Source: Alcanivorax nanhaiticus
GTDB taxonomy: Bacteria; Pseudomonadota; Gammaproteobacteria; Pseudomonadales; Alcanivoracaceae
Assembly: GCF_000756665.1 (NCBI RefSeq)
Contig: NZ_ARXV01000004.1
Coordinates: 248,001-312,000, forward strand
Length of the DNA: 64,000 nt
Direction of reading: 5' to 3'
This document shows, piece by piece, positions 8,082-15,733 of this stretch; the stretch's first letter is position 1, and each line of letters opens with the position of its first letter. The position numbers and the translations under genes are program-made. The notes beneath the pieces are model-generated. The model worked only from the letters and a program-made list of their open reading frames with translations, ran no database searches and had not been told where the DNA came from.

Positions 8082-8660
8082 ATGCGCATTCGTGACTCCC
8101 TGCTGTTCGCCCTCTTGACCGCTTGCCTGAGCCTTTCCGGCTGTGTGGCACTGAGCAAGGGGATGTCAGACCAACCCACCGACCAGGATCATGGTTCCCG
8201 CACCTTTGGTGCCTTCTGGGAAGATGGTAGCATCGAGCGCAAGGTGGCCATCAATCTTTCCCGCGCCAGCGAGGAGTTAGACCAATCCCGCATTGTCGTG
8301 GTCAGCTTCAACGGCAACGTCCTGTTGGCAGGCCAGGTCGCCAGTGAAGACCTGAAGAGCCAGGCCGGCAACATCGCCACACAAGTGCGGCACGTCCGTC
8401 ACGTTCACAACGAGCTGGAAGTGGGCGGCGGCAGCTCCTTTCTCGCCCGCACTAACGACAGCTGGCTGACCAGCAAGGTCAAGGGCCGTCTGTTCGTGAA
8501 TGGCGAGGCGCCCGGCTGGCGCACCAAGGTGGTCAGCGAGAATGGCGTAGTCTATCTAATGGGGCTGTTGACCCGCGCAGAGGCCGATGCGGCTGTAAGC
8601 CAGGCACAGAAAGTGTATGGCGTGCAGAAAATCGTGAAGATTATTGAGTATATCGACTGA
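8082..8660 (+). CDS. dolP: BON-domain lipoprotein, DolP (YraP)-like
   Basis: 192 residues. A lipoprotein signal ends in LSGC with Cys21 lipidated and Val at +2, predicting outer-membrane localisation. Two BON domains follow (about 49-115 and 125-190), each with the phospholipid-binding pattern; VVVSFNGNVLLAGQV is in the first and VVSENGVVYLMGLLT in the second. DolP maintains outer-membrane integrity and sits at cell-division sites in E. coli. It follows gmhA by 6 bp and ends the lpoA operon, with a terminator 48 bp downstream shared with convergent sspB. Confidence 0.92.
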   Translation: MRIRDSLLFALLTACLSLSGCVALSKGMSDQPTDQDHGSRTFGAFWEDGSIERKVAINLSRASEELDQSRIVVVSFNGNVLLAGQVASEDLKSQAGNIATQVRHVRHVHNELEVGGGSSFLARTNDSWLTSKVKGRLFVNGEAPGWRTKVVSENGVVYLMGLLTRAEADAAVSQAQKVYGVQKIVKIIEYID

Positions 8661-8708
8661 AAAACCGCTGCAAGCCGCACCATCAGGAGTGGCTCGTAGC
8701 TGAAAATA

Positions 8709-8737
8709 AAAAACCGGCTTTCGCCGGTTTTTTTATT
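8709..8737. terminator. Bidirectional terminator between dolP and sspB
   Basis: Hairpin AACCGGC-TTTC-GCCGGTT with an A-run before and a T-run after, so it can stop transcription from both sides. It sits between convergent dolP and sspB and overlaps the last codons of sspB. Confidence 0.9.
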
Positions 8738-9137
8738 TCACCACCTTCAAATGACTCACCTTGCCTTTGCCCTCTTCTTTCTTCTCAGGCTCAGGCGGTG
8801 TCGTGGGTGGTTCTGGCGGATCAACCGGGTCGAACGCCATACCCTGACCGTTCTCTCGGGCAAAAATCGCCACTACCGCATTGACTGGCACACGAATCGA
8901 CATCGGCACACCGCCAAAACGTGCAGAAAACGCAATCTCGTCGTTACCTGCCGCAAAGTTGGTGACCGCGCGAGGTGCAATGTTGAGGACAATCTGACCG
9001 TCCTGAACGAAGTCCTGAGGCACTTCCACGCCAGGGTAGGCCACATTGACCGCCAAATGGGTGGTTAGCCCGTTATCGCAGATCCACTCATGAATCGCCC
9101 GTATCAGATACGGGCGATTGGAGGTCATCTCAGCCAT
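8733..9137 (-). CDS. sspB: ClpXP protease specificity-enhancing factor SspB
   Basis: 134 residues. The N-terminal SspB substrate-binding domain (RPYLIRAIHEWICDNGLT onward) is followed by a Pro/Glu/Lys-rich linker and the conserved C-terminal tail SHLKVVK, which docks on the ClpX N-domain. SspB tethers ssrA-tagged proteins, and in E. coli RseA fragments, to ClpXP. It follows sspA with a one-base overlap. The RseA link connects it functionally to the regulated-proteolysis protease encoded at 26133-27230. Confidence 0.96.
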   Translation of the reverse strand: MAEMTSNRPYLIRAIHEWICDNGLTTHLAVNVAYPGVEVPQDFVQDGQIVLNIAPRAVTNFAAGNDEIAFSARFGGVPMSIRVPVNAVVAIFARENGQGMAFDPVDPPEPPTTPPEPEKKEEGKGKVSHLKVVK

Positions 9138-9775
9138 CAGAGCGGGTTACGCAGTTCGCGCTCAGCATCGGTCAGGCTGGCCTGGAACGCATCGCGGTCG
9201 AACAGGCGCTCGGCGTAATCCAGCAGCGGTTTGGCCTGCTTGGCCGGCAGCTCGATGCCCATGGCCGGCAGCCGCCACAGGATCGGACCGACAACGCAGT
9301 CCACCAGAGTGAATTCTTCACTCATGAAGTACGGCAGCTCGCTGAAGATCGGCGCGCAAGCCAGAATCGCTTCACGCAGTTCCTTACGGCGCTTGGTCAG
9401 GCTCGCCTCCTTTTCTTCACCTGCCAGAATGGCATCCACATGATGACACCAGTCACGCTCAATACGGTGAATCAGCAGACGACTTTGGGCCCGGGCCACC
9501 GGATACACCGGCAACAGCGGCGGATGCGGAAAACGCTCATCCAGGTACTCCATGATCACCGCAGACTGAAACAGCGTCAGCTCGCGGTCGACCAGAGTGG
9601 GCACTTCATTGTAAGGATTCAGCGATGCCAGATCTTCCGGCTTATTGCTGGGATCCACATCAACAATGTCTACCGTGACCCCTTTCTCGGCCAGAACGAT
9701 ACGCACGCGGTGGCTGTAATGATCTTCCGGGGAAGAGAAAAAAGTCATTGAGGAACGCTTGGTCACCACACCCAT
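9137..9775 (-). CDS. sspA: Stringent starvation protein A, SspA
   Basis: 212 residues with a GST-like architecture: thioredoxin-fold N-terminal part (about 8-85, including [16 protein letters not shown] and [10 protein letters not shown]) and a helical C-terminal domain. SspA binds sigma-70 RNA polymerase and alters promoter choice during starvation and acid stress; it lacks glutathione transferase activity. It is the first gene of the sspA-sspB pair downstream of the bc1 operon, as in Pseudomonas and E. coli. The start at 9775 gives an extra nine residues before MTFF; translation from MTFF at 9748 is possible. Confidence 0.96.
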   Translation of the reverse strand: MGVVTKRSSMTFFSSPEDHYSHRVRIVLAEKGVTVDIVDVDPSNKPEDLASLNPYNEVPTLVDRELTLFQSAVIMEYLDERFPHPPLLPVYPVARAQSRLLIHRIERDWCHHVDAILAGEEKEASLTKRRKELREAILACAPIFSELPYFMSEEFTLVDCVVGPILWRLPAMGIELPAKQAKPLLDYAERLFDRDAFQASLTDAERELRNPL

Positions 9776-9808
9776 TGTCGAGTCATCTCCACTTGTGATC
9801 TATAACAG

Positions 9809-9842
9809 AAACAGGGTAACCGCTTGCGCGGGTACCCTGTTC
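9809..9842 (-). terminator. Terminator of the petABC operon
   Basis: A stem of about 12 bp (ACAGGGTA and CCGC paired with GCGG and TACCCTGT, with one bulged base) lies 29 bp after the petC stop codon. On the minus strand it is followed by a short, interrupted T-run, so termination may be partial and allow read-through into sspAB. Confidence 0.65.
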
Positions 9843-9870
9843 ATCGCTGGAAAGAGGCGTTACTGACGAA

Positions 9871-10527
9871 TCAGTGTACGTCTTTCCAGTATTCTTTCTT
9901 GAGCAGGTAAGCCGGGATCAGCAGGATGCCCAGGAATACCAGCACATAGACACCCAGACGCTCACGCTCCAGACGTACAGGCTCTGCCGTGTAAGTCAGG
10001 AAGTTGGTCAGGTCGCCCATGGCCTCTTTGAACTCGTCCTCGCCCAGATCAGCTTCCACGCCAGCCATCACATGGGGCATGCCCACATTCGGGAACACAT
10101 GGTTGTTATAACCGAAGGGGCGAGACTCATCTTCATAGAAGTTGATCAGGTAAGAATACACCCAATCCGCATCACGCAGGCGAGTCACCATGGTCAGGTC
10201 CGGCGGAGCCGTACCAAACCACTTCTTGGCAGCCGCTTCAGGCATGGCGTTTTCCATCTGGTCACCGAACTTGTCGGTAGTGAAGTTCAGGTTCTGCATT
10301 ACCAGCTCTTCGGAAATGCCCAGATCTTCAGCCAGACGACTGTAACGCATGTACTGCAGGCTGTGACAGCCCATGCAGTAGTTAACGAACAGCTTGGCAC
10401 CATTTTGCAGGCTTACCTTGTCTTGCAGGTTAACCGGCGCCTTGACGACGTACTCGTTGTGGCCACCGCCAGCCGCGAACGCGACCAACGGCAGGCAGCT
10501 GAAAAGAATAACCGCTAGCTTCTTCAT
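9871..10527 (-). CDS. petC: Ubiquinol-cytochrome c reductase, cytochrome c1
   Basis: 218 residues with a Sec signal peptide (cleaved near FAA-GGG, about residue 20), a covalent haem c site C51-M-G-C54-H55 and a C-terminal membrane anchor at about 192-210 (VYVLVFLGILLIPAYLL). The Met haem ligand is probably within the PHVMAG/PNVGMP region. It is the electron exit of the bc1 complex, passing electrons from the Rieske protein to soluble cytochromes. It is the last gene of petA-petB-petC; its ATG overlaps the petB stop codon. Confidence 0.97.
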   Translation of the reverse strand: MKKLAVILFSCLPLVAFAAGGGHNEYVVKAPVNLQDKVSLQNGAKLFVNYCMGCHSLQYMRYSRLAEDLGISEELVMQNLNFTTDKFGDQMENAMPEAAAKKWFGTAPPDLTMVTRLRDADWVYSYLINFYEDESRPFGYNNHVFPNVGMPHVMAGVEADLGEDEFKEAMGDLTNFLTYTAEPVRLERERLGVYVLVFLGILLIPAYLLKKEYWKDVH

Positions 10528-11810
10528 CAGTGTCCCCCCGTTACCCGTTCCGGAACCGGCTTGGATTTTTCAAACTTGTGCACGAACGGCATGATCAGCA
10601 GGAAGTAGCTGAAGTAATAAATCGTGCCGAACTGCGCCATCATGGTCTTGCCCGGGGTCGCCGGCTGGGTACCGAAGTAGCCCAACATCAGGAAGTCCAG
10701 GACAAAGATGGCCATGAAGATCTTGCTCCAGATACCGCGGTAACGGATCGATTTCACCGGGTGACGGTCCAGCCACGGAATCACGAACAGGATCACGATG
10801 GCACCACCCATGGCCACCAGTCCCCAAGCCTTGGAAGACATGATGAAGTCGATGGTTGTGGCACGCAGCATGGCGTAGTACGGACCGTAGTACCATACCG
10901 GCGCAATGTGGTCAGGGGTCTTCAGCGGGTTGGCCGGCTCGAAGTTCGGCTTCTCCAGCAGGTAACCACCGCCATCAGGGAAGAAGAAGATCACCACAGC
11001 GAAGATCATCAGGAACACGATAACGCCCGGCAGATCCTTCACGGTGTAGTAAGGGTGGAACGGGATACCGTCTACCGGAATGCCGTTTTCATCCTTGTTC
11101 TTCTTGATTTCCACGCCGTCCGGGTTGTTGGAACCCACTTCGTGCAGCGCCAGAATGTGCAGCACCACCAGGGCCAGCAGCACAATCGGAATAGCCACAA
11201 CGTGCAGCGCGAAGAACTTGTTCACGGTAGCGGTGGAGAGCAGGTAGTCACCACGCACCCAGGTAGTCAGGCCTTCGCCAATTTCCTTGGCGTCTGCCGG
11301 GCTAATGCCAGGCAACAGCTCGAAAGGAATCGCACCGGCCAGGGAAATGATCACCTGAGCCCCCCAATAGGACATGTTGCCCCAGGGAAGTACATAACCG
11401 AGGAAGCCTTCGGCCATCAGCGCCAGGTAGATCAGCATACCGAAGATCCACACCAGCTCCCGCGGCGGCTTGTAGGAGCCATACATCAAGCCACGGAACA
11501 TGTGCAGATACACCACGGCGAAGAACGCTGACGCGCCCACGGCGTGCATGTAACGGATCAGCCAGCCCCACTCCACATCACGCATGATGTATTCAACAGA
11601 GGCAAAGCCTTCGTTGGGCGAGAAGAACATGGTCAGCCAGATGCCGGTGAGCAGCTGGTTTACCAGAACTACGATGGAGAGCACCCCAAAGTAGTACCAG
11701 AAGTTGAAGTTCTTCGGCGCATAGTATTCGGACATGTGACGCTTGTAAGCGTCAACCACGGGCAGACGGGCATCTACCCAATCGACAACGCGATTCACCA
11801 TTCCCATCAT
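10527..11810 (-). CDS. petB: Ubiquinol-cytochrome c reductase, cytochrome b
   Basis: 427 residues with eight predicted membrane helices. The N-terminal four-helix bundle carries haem-ligand His residues (RYMHAVGAS, YLHMFRG, HVVAIPIVLLALVVLHI). The quinol-site motif reads PVWY (after DHIA) instead of mitochondrial PEWY, a variant known in gammaproteobacteria. The protein holds both quinone sites and drives the Q-cycle in the inner membrane. The start overlaps the petA stop (ATGA), and the stop overlaps the petC start, so the three subunits are translated together. Confidence 0.97.
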   Translation of the reverse strand: MMGMVNRVVDWVDARLPVVDAYKRHMSEYYAPKNFNFWYYFGVLSIVVLVNQLLTGIWLTMFFSPNEGFASVEYIMRDVEWGWLIRYMHAVGASAFFAVVYLHMFRGLMYGSYKPPRELVWIFGMLIYLALMAEGFLGYVLPWGNMSYWGAQVIISLAGAIPFELLPGISPADAKEIGEGLTTWVRGDYLLSTATVNKFFALHVVAIPIVLLALVVLHILALHEVGSNNPDGVEIKKNKDENGIPVDGIPFHPYYTVKDLPGVIVFLMIFAVVIFFFPDGGGYLLEKPNFEPANPLKTPDHIAPVWYYGPYYAMLRATTIDFIMSSKAWGLVAMGGAIVILFVIPWLDRHPVKSIRYRGIWSKIFMAIFVLDFLMLGYFGTQPATPGKTMMAQFGTIYYFSYFLLIMPFVHKFEKSKPVPERVTGGH

Positions 11811-12394
11811 GCCTTGGTCTCCCCTTCTTCAGAGCCGACGATGACAACACCTTCACTCAGGTATGAATGCGGCGGCACTACCAGATTGGTCGGTGCAGGC
11901 ACACTCTTGTACACACGTCCCGCCAGATCGAACTTGGAGCCGTGACAAGGGCAGAAGAAACCGCCGTGCTCCAGTTCTACGGTGGGTTGCTCTTCAAACA
12001 GAGGGGAGCAGCCCAGGTGAGTACAGGTACCTACCAGAACAAGATACTCTTTCTTGATGGAGCGCCATTCATTCTTGGCGTATTCCGGCTGCTGATCCGC
12101 TTCGGACGCGGGGTCACGGAGCTTTTCATCCAGCTCAGGCAGGGTATCCAGCATGTCCTGGGTACGACGAACCACCCAAATGGGCTGTCCTCGCCATTCC
12201 TCTACTACACGCTGCCCGGATTCCAGTTTACTGATGTCAATCTTTACCGGCGCACCGGCATTCTTGGCTTTGGCACTGGGTTGCCAGGATTTTACGAATG
12301 GAACAGCCACACCGACCGCACCCGCAGCACCAATTGCCGAGGTCAGGCCGATCAAAAACGTGCGGCGGCTGCTGTTTACGCCGTCGTTGCTCAT
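11807..12394 (-). CDS. petA: Ubiquinol-cytochrome c reductase, Rieske iron-sulfur subunit
   Basis: 195 residues. The N-terminus has a twin-arginine-type signal-anchor (SRRTFLIG at 9-16, then a membrane segment to about 34). The 2Fe-2S cluster ligands are clear: C124-T-H126 ... C129 and C148-P-C-H151, with C129 and C150 forming the usual disulfide. It takes electrons from quinol bound to cytochrome b and passes them to cytochrome c1. It is the first gene of petABC, preceded by a good sigma-70 promoter at 12484-12512. Confidence 0.98.
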   Translation of the reverse strand: MSNDGVNSSRRTFLIGLTSAIGAAGAVGVAVPFVKSWQPSAKAKNAGAPVKIDISKLESGQRVVEEWRGQPIWVVRRTQDMLDTLPELDEKLRDPASEADQQPEYAKNEWRSIKKEYLVLVGTCTHLGCSPLFEEQPTVELEHGGFFCPCHGSKFDLAGRVYKSVPAPTNLVVPPHSYLSEGVVIVGSEEGETKA

Positions 12395-12483
12395 TGAGTT
12401 ATTCTCCCCTCAGATCCCACGCTCGGGGTTTGTCCGGGACACGAGGCTCATCCTCGTGCTACGGGCGGAGTAAGGCGGCGCAA

Positions 12484-12512
12484 ATGGTAAAGAAAAAGCC
12501 CACACCTGACAA
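12484..12512 (-). promoter_or_regulatory. Promoter of petABC
   Basis: On the minus strand TTGTCA (12507-12512) and TACCAT (12484-12489) are 17 bp apart, with 5 and 4 consensus matches. They lie between the rpsI terminator and petA, giving a leader of about 80 nt that contains a GAGGATGAGCCTC hairpin. Confidence 0.6.
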
Positions 12513-12555
12513 CCGGTTATTCCGTGCCCACAAACCCTAAACGCCTGATTTAGAC

Positions 12556-12589
12556 ACAAAAAAGCCCAGCATTGCTGGGCTTTTTTGTG
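12556..12589 (-). terminator. Terminator of rplM-rpsI
   Basis: Hairpin AAAAAAGCCCAGC-ATT-GCTGGGCTTTTTT, flanked by an A-run and a T-run, begins 20 bp after the rpsI stop codon. Strong intrinsic terminator separating the ribosomal operon from petABC. Confidence 0.93.
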
Positions 12590-12608
12590 AACCGGTTGAC
12601 CGGAAGTA

Positions 12609-13004
12609 TCAACGCTTGGAGAACTGCGGACGACGACGCGCCTTACGCAGACCAACCTTCTTACGTTCCACTTCACGAGCATCACGAGTTACATAACCGG
12701 CACGACGCAGCTGACCACGCAGCTCACCGTCGTATTCCATCAGCGCACGGGTGATACCGTGACGGATGGCACCAGCCTGACCGTTGTTGCCGCCACCACT
12801 TACGGTAACCAGCACATCAAACTTGTCAGTGGCTTCTACCAGTTCCAGCGGCTGACGAACAACCATCTGGTTGGTCTTGCGACCGAAATATACGTCCAGC
12901 GGGCGACCGTTAACGGTGATCTTGCCGCTGCCAGCACGCAGGAAAACACGCGCGGAAGAGGTCTTGCGGCGACCGGTGCCGTAGTTGGTTTCTACAGTTG
13001 CCAT
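12609..13004 (-). CDS. rpsI: 30S ribosomal protein S9
   Basis: 131 residues, with the S9 signature ([15 protein letters not shown] near the N-terminus, [15 protein letters not shown] in the middle) and the basic tail RRRPQFSKR, whose terminal Arg contacts P-site tRNA. The ATG at 13004 is preferred over an in-frame TTG six bases upstream because AAGGGG is placed 8 bases before it and homologues start here. It follows rplM by 12 bp in the usual order and is co-transcribed with it. Confidence 0.98.
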   Translation of the reverse strand: MATVETNYGTGRRKTSSARVFLRAGSGKITVNGRPLDVYFGRKTNQMVVRQPLELVEATDKFDVLVTVSGGGNNGQAGAIRHGITRALMEYDGELRGQLRRAGYVTRDAREVERKKVGLRKARRRPQFSKR

Positions 13005-13016
13005 CGTCAAAACCCC

Positions 13017-13445
13017 TTAAATTTCCAGCTGCTGCGGCTGCTGAGCAGTATGAGGGTGCTCGGTGCCAGCATAGACTTTCAGTTTGCGGTACATGGCGCG
13101 GCCCAGCGGGTTACGCGGCAACATGCCCTTTACAGCCTTCTCGATGATCATCTCAGGCTTCTCAGCCTGCAGAGTCGCGAAGTTGGCTTCTTTCAGGCCA
13201 CCCGGGTAACCGGTGTGACGGTAGTACATCTTGTCGTTTGCCTTGTTACCGGTAACGGCCACTTTATCGGCATTGATTACGACAATGTAATCACCGGTAT
13301 CGACATGTGGAGTGTACTCCGGCTTGTGCTTACCGCGCAGACGGCTTGCGACTTCGGTCGCCAACCGACCCAGCGTTTTGCCGGAGGCGTCTACCACATA
13401 CCAGTCGCGCTTTACGCTTTCCGGTTTTGCGCTGTAGGTCTTCAT
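13017..13445 (-). CDS. rplM: 50S ribosomal protein L13
   Basis: 142 residues, exactly the common L13 length. Starts [19 protein letters not shown], with the later signatures [14 protein letters not shown] and [11 protein letters not shown]13 binds 23S rRNA early in 50S assembly. The ATG at 13445 is chosen by homology with L13 N-termini and an upstream AGGGCAG ribosome site; a longer in-frame start is not supported. The leader of about 70 nt contains a GC-rich hairpin (near 13489-13512) that could be an L13 autoregulatory leader, though I cannot confirm this. Confidence 0.98.
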   Translation of the reverse strand: MKTYSAKPESVKRDWYVVDASGKTLGRLATEVASRLRGKHKPEYTPHVDTGDYIVVINADKVAVTGNKANDKMYYRHTGYPGGLKEANFATLQAEKPEMIIEKAVKGMLPRNPLGRAMYRKLKVYAGTEHPHTAQQPQQLEI

Positions 13446-13523
13446 GGAATTCTGCCCTAAAATCAAAATGTTACGGGTAGTAAACACCCGCCGGCGTGGG
13501 TTCCGCCGGGCAAGAGAGCGCGA

Positions 13524-13552
13524 ATTCTACCCAAGCCCCCCACAGAACACAA
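13524..13552 (-). promoter_or_regulatory. Promoter of rplM-rpsI
   Basis: On the minus strand TTGTGT (13547-13552) and TAGAAT (13524-13529) are exactly 17 bp apart, with a G-rich spacer. The predicted start near 13517 is followed by GC-rich sequence. It gives a leader of about 70 nt before rplM. Confidence 0.7.
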
Positions 13553-13693
13553 GCGATAACAGGGGGATTTGTTGCATTGACGCTCTCGACTATCACCAAG
13601 AGCCGATTCGTCCTTGTGGACGAACAGGTGCCGTGATCAGATTGGGCGCCATCATCGCGCATAATGCCCCCCACTGTAAAACAGGAGCGAACC

Positions 13694-14731
13694 ATGGAAT
13701 ACCGCCGTCTGGGCCACACGGATCTGAACGTGAGCAGCCTGTGCCTTGGCACCATGACCTGGGGAAACCAGAACACCACCGAAGAGGGCCATGCACAAAT
13801 GGATATGGCCCTGGATTACGGGGTCAATTTTTTTGATACCGCTGAAATGTATGCGGTGCCGGCCAGCCCGGAGACCTCCTTCCTTACCGAAACCATTATT
13901 GGTGAATGGTTCGCCAGAACCGGCAATCGCGACAAGGTGATCCTGGCGACCAAGGCCGCCGGCCCCGGTGACTACGTCAAGCACATCCGTGGCGGCCCGC
14001 GCTTTTCCGCCGACAGCCTGGCCAGCGCCGTCGAAGGGAGCCTGAAAAGGTTGCAGACCGACGTGATCGATCTTTACCAACTTCACTGGCCGGAACGCAC
14101 CACCAACTACTTTGGCCGGCTGGGCTACAAACACCGCGACGGCGAAGACGGCATTGCCATCAGTGAGACGGTGGCCGGCCTCAAGAAATTGATGGATGCC
14201 GGCAAGATCCGCCACTGGGGACTCTCCAACGAAACCCCCTGGGGCGTGATGAGCTTTATCCATGAAGCGGAAAAGATCGGCCTGCCCCGCCCGGTGAGCA
14301 TCCAGAACCCCTACTCCTTGCTCAACCGCAGCTATGAAGTGGGCCTGGCAGAAGTCAGCCATCGTGAAAACGTGGGCCTGCTGGCCTATTCGCCGCTGGC
14401 CTTCGGCATGCTCACCGGCAAGTACCGCAACGATAGCTGGCCAGAGAAGGGCCGCCTGACCCTGTTCAAGCAGTTCTCCCGGTACACCAACCCCCAGGCC
14501 ATTGCTGCCACGGAAGCCTACTGCCGACTGGCAGAAGAGCGCGGCATCAGCGTCACCCAGTTGGCCCTGCAGTTCGTCACCACCCGCCCCTTCGTCACCA
14601 GCAACATCATTGGCGCCACCAACCTTGAGCAGCTTGAGGAAAACCTCAAAAGCGTGGAACTCCCCTGGGACAAGGAGCTGGAAAAGGCTTTGGAAGCGAT
14701 TCACACCCGCTTTCCGTATCCGGCACCTTGA
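13694..14731 (+). CDS. Aldo/keto reductase, Tas-like
   Basis: 345 residues of the aldo/keto reductase barrel. The catalytic tetrad is complete: D48, Y53, K87 and H131 (LHWPER). The sequence from MEYRRLGHTDLNVSSLCLGTM and the length resemble E. coli Tas and the reductase found after rplM in Pseudomonas. It should use NADPH to reduce carbonyl compounds; the substrate is unknown. The ATG at 13694 has AGGAG six bases upstream. It is divergent from rplM and ends at its own terminator, so it is probably monocistronic. Confidence 0.92.
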   Translation: MEYRRLGHTDLNVSSLCLGTMTWGNQNTTEEGHAQMDMALDYGVNFFDTAEMYAVPASPETSFLTETIIGEWFARTGNRDKVILATKAAGPGDYVKHIRGGPRFSADSLASAVEGSLKRLQTDVIDLYQLHWPERTTNYFGRLGYKHRDGEDGIAISETVAGLKKLMDAGKIRHWGLSNETPWGVMSFIHEAEKIGLPRPVSIQNPYSLLNRSYEVGLAEVSHRENVGLLAYSPLAFGMLTGKYRNDSWPEKGRLTLFKQFSRYTNPQAIAATEAYCRLAEERGISVTQLALQFVTTRPFVTSNIIGATNLEQLEENLKSVELPWDKELEKALEAIHTRFPYPAP

Positions 14732-14749
14732 GAGAGACGCTGCACGCCT

Positions 14750-14795
14750 GACGCAAAAAGGCTCGCCCGGCAAACCGGTCGGGCTTTTTGCGTCG
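14750..14795 (+). terminator. Terminator of the aldo/keto reductase gene
   Basis: Long hairpin of about 20 bp: GACGCAAAAAG and GCCCGG pair with CCGG/CGGGC and CTTTTTGCGTC across a CAAA loop. The T-run is inside the stem's 3' side, as usual. It begins 19 bp after the stop codon. Confidence 0.85.
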
Positions 14796-14815
14796 GTAAA
14801 ACCCTCGCCAGAACC

Positions 14816-14849
14816 TGCTGTGGGAGCTTGCCTGCAAACGATCCGAGCC
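14816..14849 (+). repeat. REP-like palindromic sequence, copy 1
   Basis: Starts TGCTGTGGGAGCTTGCCTGC and continues to CGATCCGAGCC. It resembles the Pseudomonas REP core (TGTRGGAGC...) and is repeated in inverse orientation at 14989-15024 and at 27330-27364. Together with the next inverted copy it brackets the family B element, like a paired REP unit. Confidence 0.7.
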
Positions 14850-14868
14850 TAAGAGGGGCAATCAATCA

Positions 14869-14965
14869 GTTTCGAGATACGAGTACCGAGTTTCGAAGGG
14901 CAAAACCGCAAACCCCGAACAGGCTGCCGTTTTGGGTTTTCGAAACTCGGTACTCGAAACTCGCT
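14869..14965. repeat. Dispersed inverted repeat, family B, copy 1
   Basis: Arms 14869-14897 and 14937-14965. The inner 17 bp (14880-14896 and 14940-14956) are perfectly inverted. The arms are built of GAG-ended heptamers (TTTCGAG, ATACGAG, TACCGAG, then TTTCGA). The core between them is GC-rich. The 369-bp gap 14732-15100 holds this element, the reductase terminator, two REP-like sequences and the tetR operator region, but no gene. Confidence 0.8.
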
Positions 14966-14988
14966 TCTGGAATCCTTTCCTCGCCCGG

Positions 14989-15024
14989 GCTCGGATCGCC
15001 CAGGCGAGCCGGGCTCCTACAGCA
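14989..15024 (-). repeat. REP-like palindromic sequence, copy 2 (inverted)
   Basis: On the minus strand it starts TGCTGTAGGAGCCCGGCTCG and ends GCGATCCGAGC. It is inverted relative to the copy at 14816-14849. The 24 bases between it and the family B arm (CTTCTGGAATCCTTTCCTCG region) are also shared with the second B/REP composite at 27280-27364. Confidence 0.7.
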
Positions 15025-15068
15025 GCTTCGCCCCGAGCTATTGACGACTGCATAGCACCCATGCCAAT

Positions 15069-15083
15069 GTTAACACCGTTAAC
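15069..15083. promoter_or_regulatory. Candidate TetR operator upstream of the tetR gene
   Basis: Palindrome GTTAAC-ACC-GTTAAC, 18 bp before the tetR start codon, flanked by AAT and TTAA that extend the symmetry. A TTGACG hexamer at 15041-15046 could be the -35 of a promoter whose -10 region overlaps the palindrome. Autorepression by the adjacent TetR protein is inference from position. Confidence 0.55.
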
Positions 15084-15100
15084 TTAAGCAACGGATCAAC

Positions 15101-15733
15101 ATGGCACGCACCGCATACCATCACGGCGACCTGCAGCAGCAGGCACACCAGCAGGCACTGTCCATCGTCCGCGAACACGGCGATAGCGCCATCAGCTTGC
15201 GTGCACTGGCAAAGCAGATTGGCGTCAGCGCCCCAGCGCTGTATCGCCACTTTGCCGATCGGGAAAGCCTGCTGGCCGAGCTTGCCATCAAAGGCTTTGA
15301 ATGGCTGCGTGAACGCCTCCTGCAAGTGGACCAGAACGATCCTCGCCAGGCACTGATCGGCATTGGCCTTGCCTATGTGGCATTTGCCCAGGACGAACCG
15401 AATCTCTACCGCCTGATGTTTGGCGGCCGGGTACTCCCCCTGGGGGTGCACCCCCGCCTGGACAGTGCCGGCAAAAGTGCTTTTCAGGTACTGGAAGATA
15501 CCGTAGCCAGAGCCCGCGACCGGGGGTTTCTCAAGCCCATGCCCTTGTCGTTGATGACCGCCACTGCCTGGTCGCTGGTGCATGGCCTGTCACTACTCAC
15601 GATTGACGGCCACTTGCCGGCAACCGAATCCGAACCCCATCTGGCGGCAGGTGTCACCAGCCTGCTACTGGATGGAGCCGTCGCATTCCCTACTCGCAGA
15701 ACAACCAGCCAGAATAACGAGGACACAGCATGA
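15101..15733 (+). CDS. TetR/AcrR family transcriptional regulator
   Basis: 210 residues. The N-terminal DNA-binding domain contains the helix-turn-helix at about 31-58 (ISLRALAKQIGVSAPALYRHF), and the C-terminal ligand-binding part is of the WHG-type seen in many fatty-acid and solvent regulators. The stop codon overlaps the ATG of the flavoprotein gene (ATGA), so regulator and enzyme are in one operon, probably with the SGNH hydrolase too. A palindrome 18 bp upstream is a likely operator. The ligand is unknown; a lipid or terpenoid substrate of the next enzyme would be the first guess. Confidence 0.93.
   Translation: MARTAYHHGDLQQQAHQQALSIVREHGDSAISLRALAKQIGVSAPALYRHFADRESLLAELAIKGFEWLRERLLQVDQNDPRQALIGIGLAYVAFAQDEPNLYRLMFGGRVLPLGVHPRLDSAGKSAFQVLEDTVARARDRGFLKPMPLSLMTATAWSLVHGLSLLTIDGHLPATESEPHLAAGVTSLLLDGAVAFPTRRTTSQNNEDTA

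Noticed and set aside
10530..11531. Plus-strand open frame of 333 codons opposite petB
   Set aside because: Antisense shadow; extremely His/Arg/Gln-rich, no recognisable fold.
13652..14773. Long open frame on the minus strand opposite the aldo/keto reductase (373 codons)
   Set aside because: Fully antisense to a gene with complete catalytic residues; no motif or ribosome site; typical for GC-rich third codon positions.
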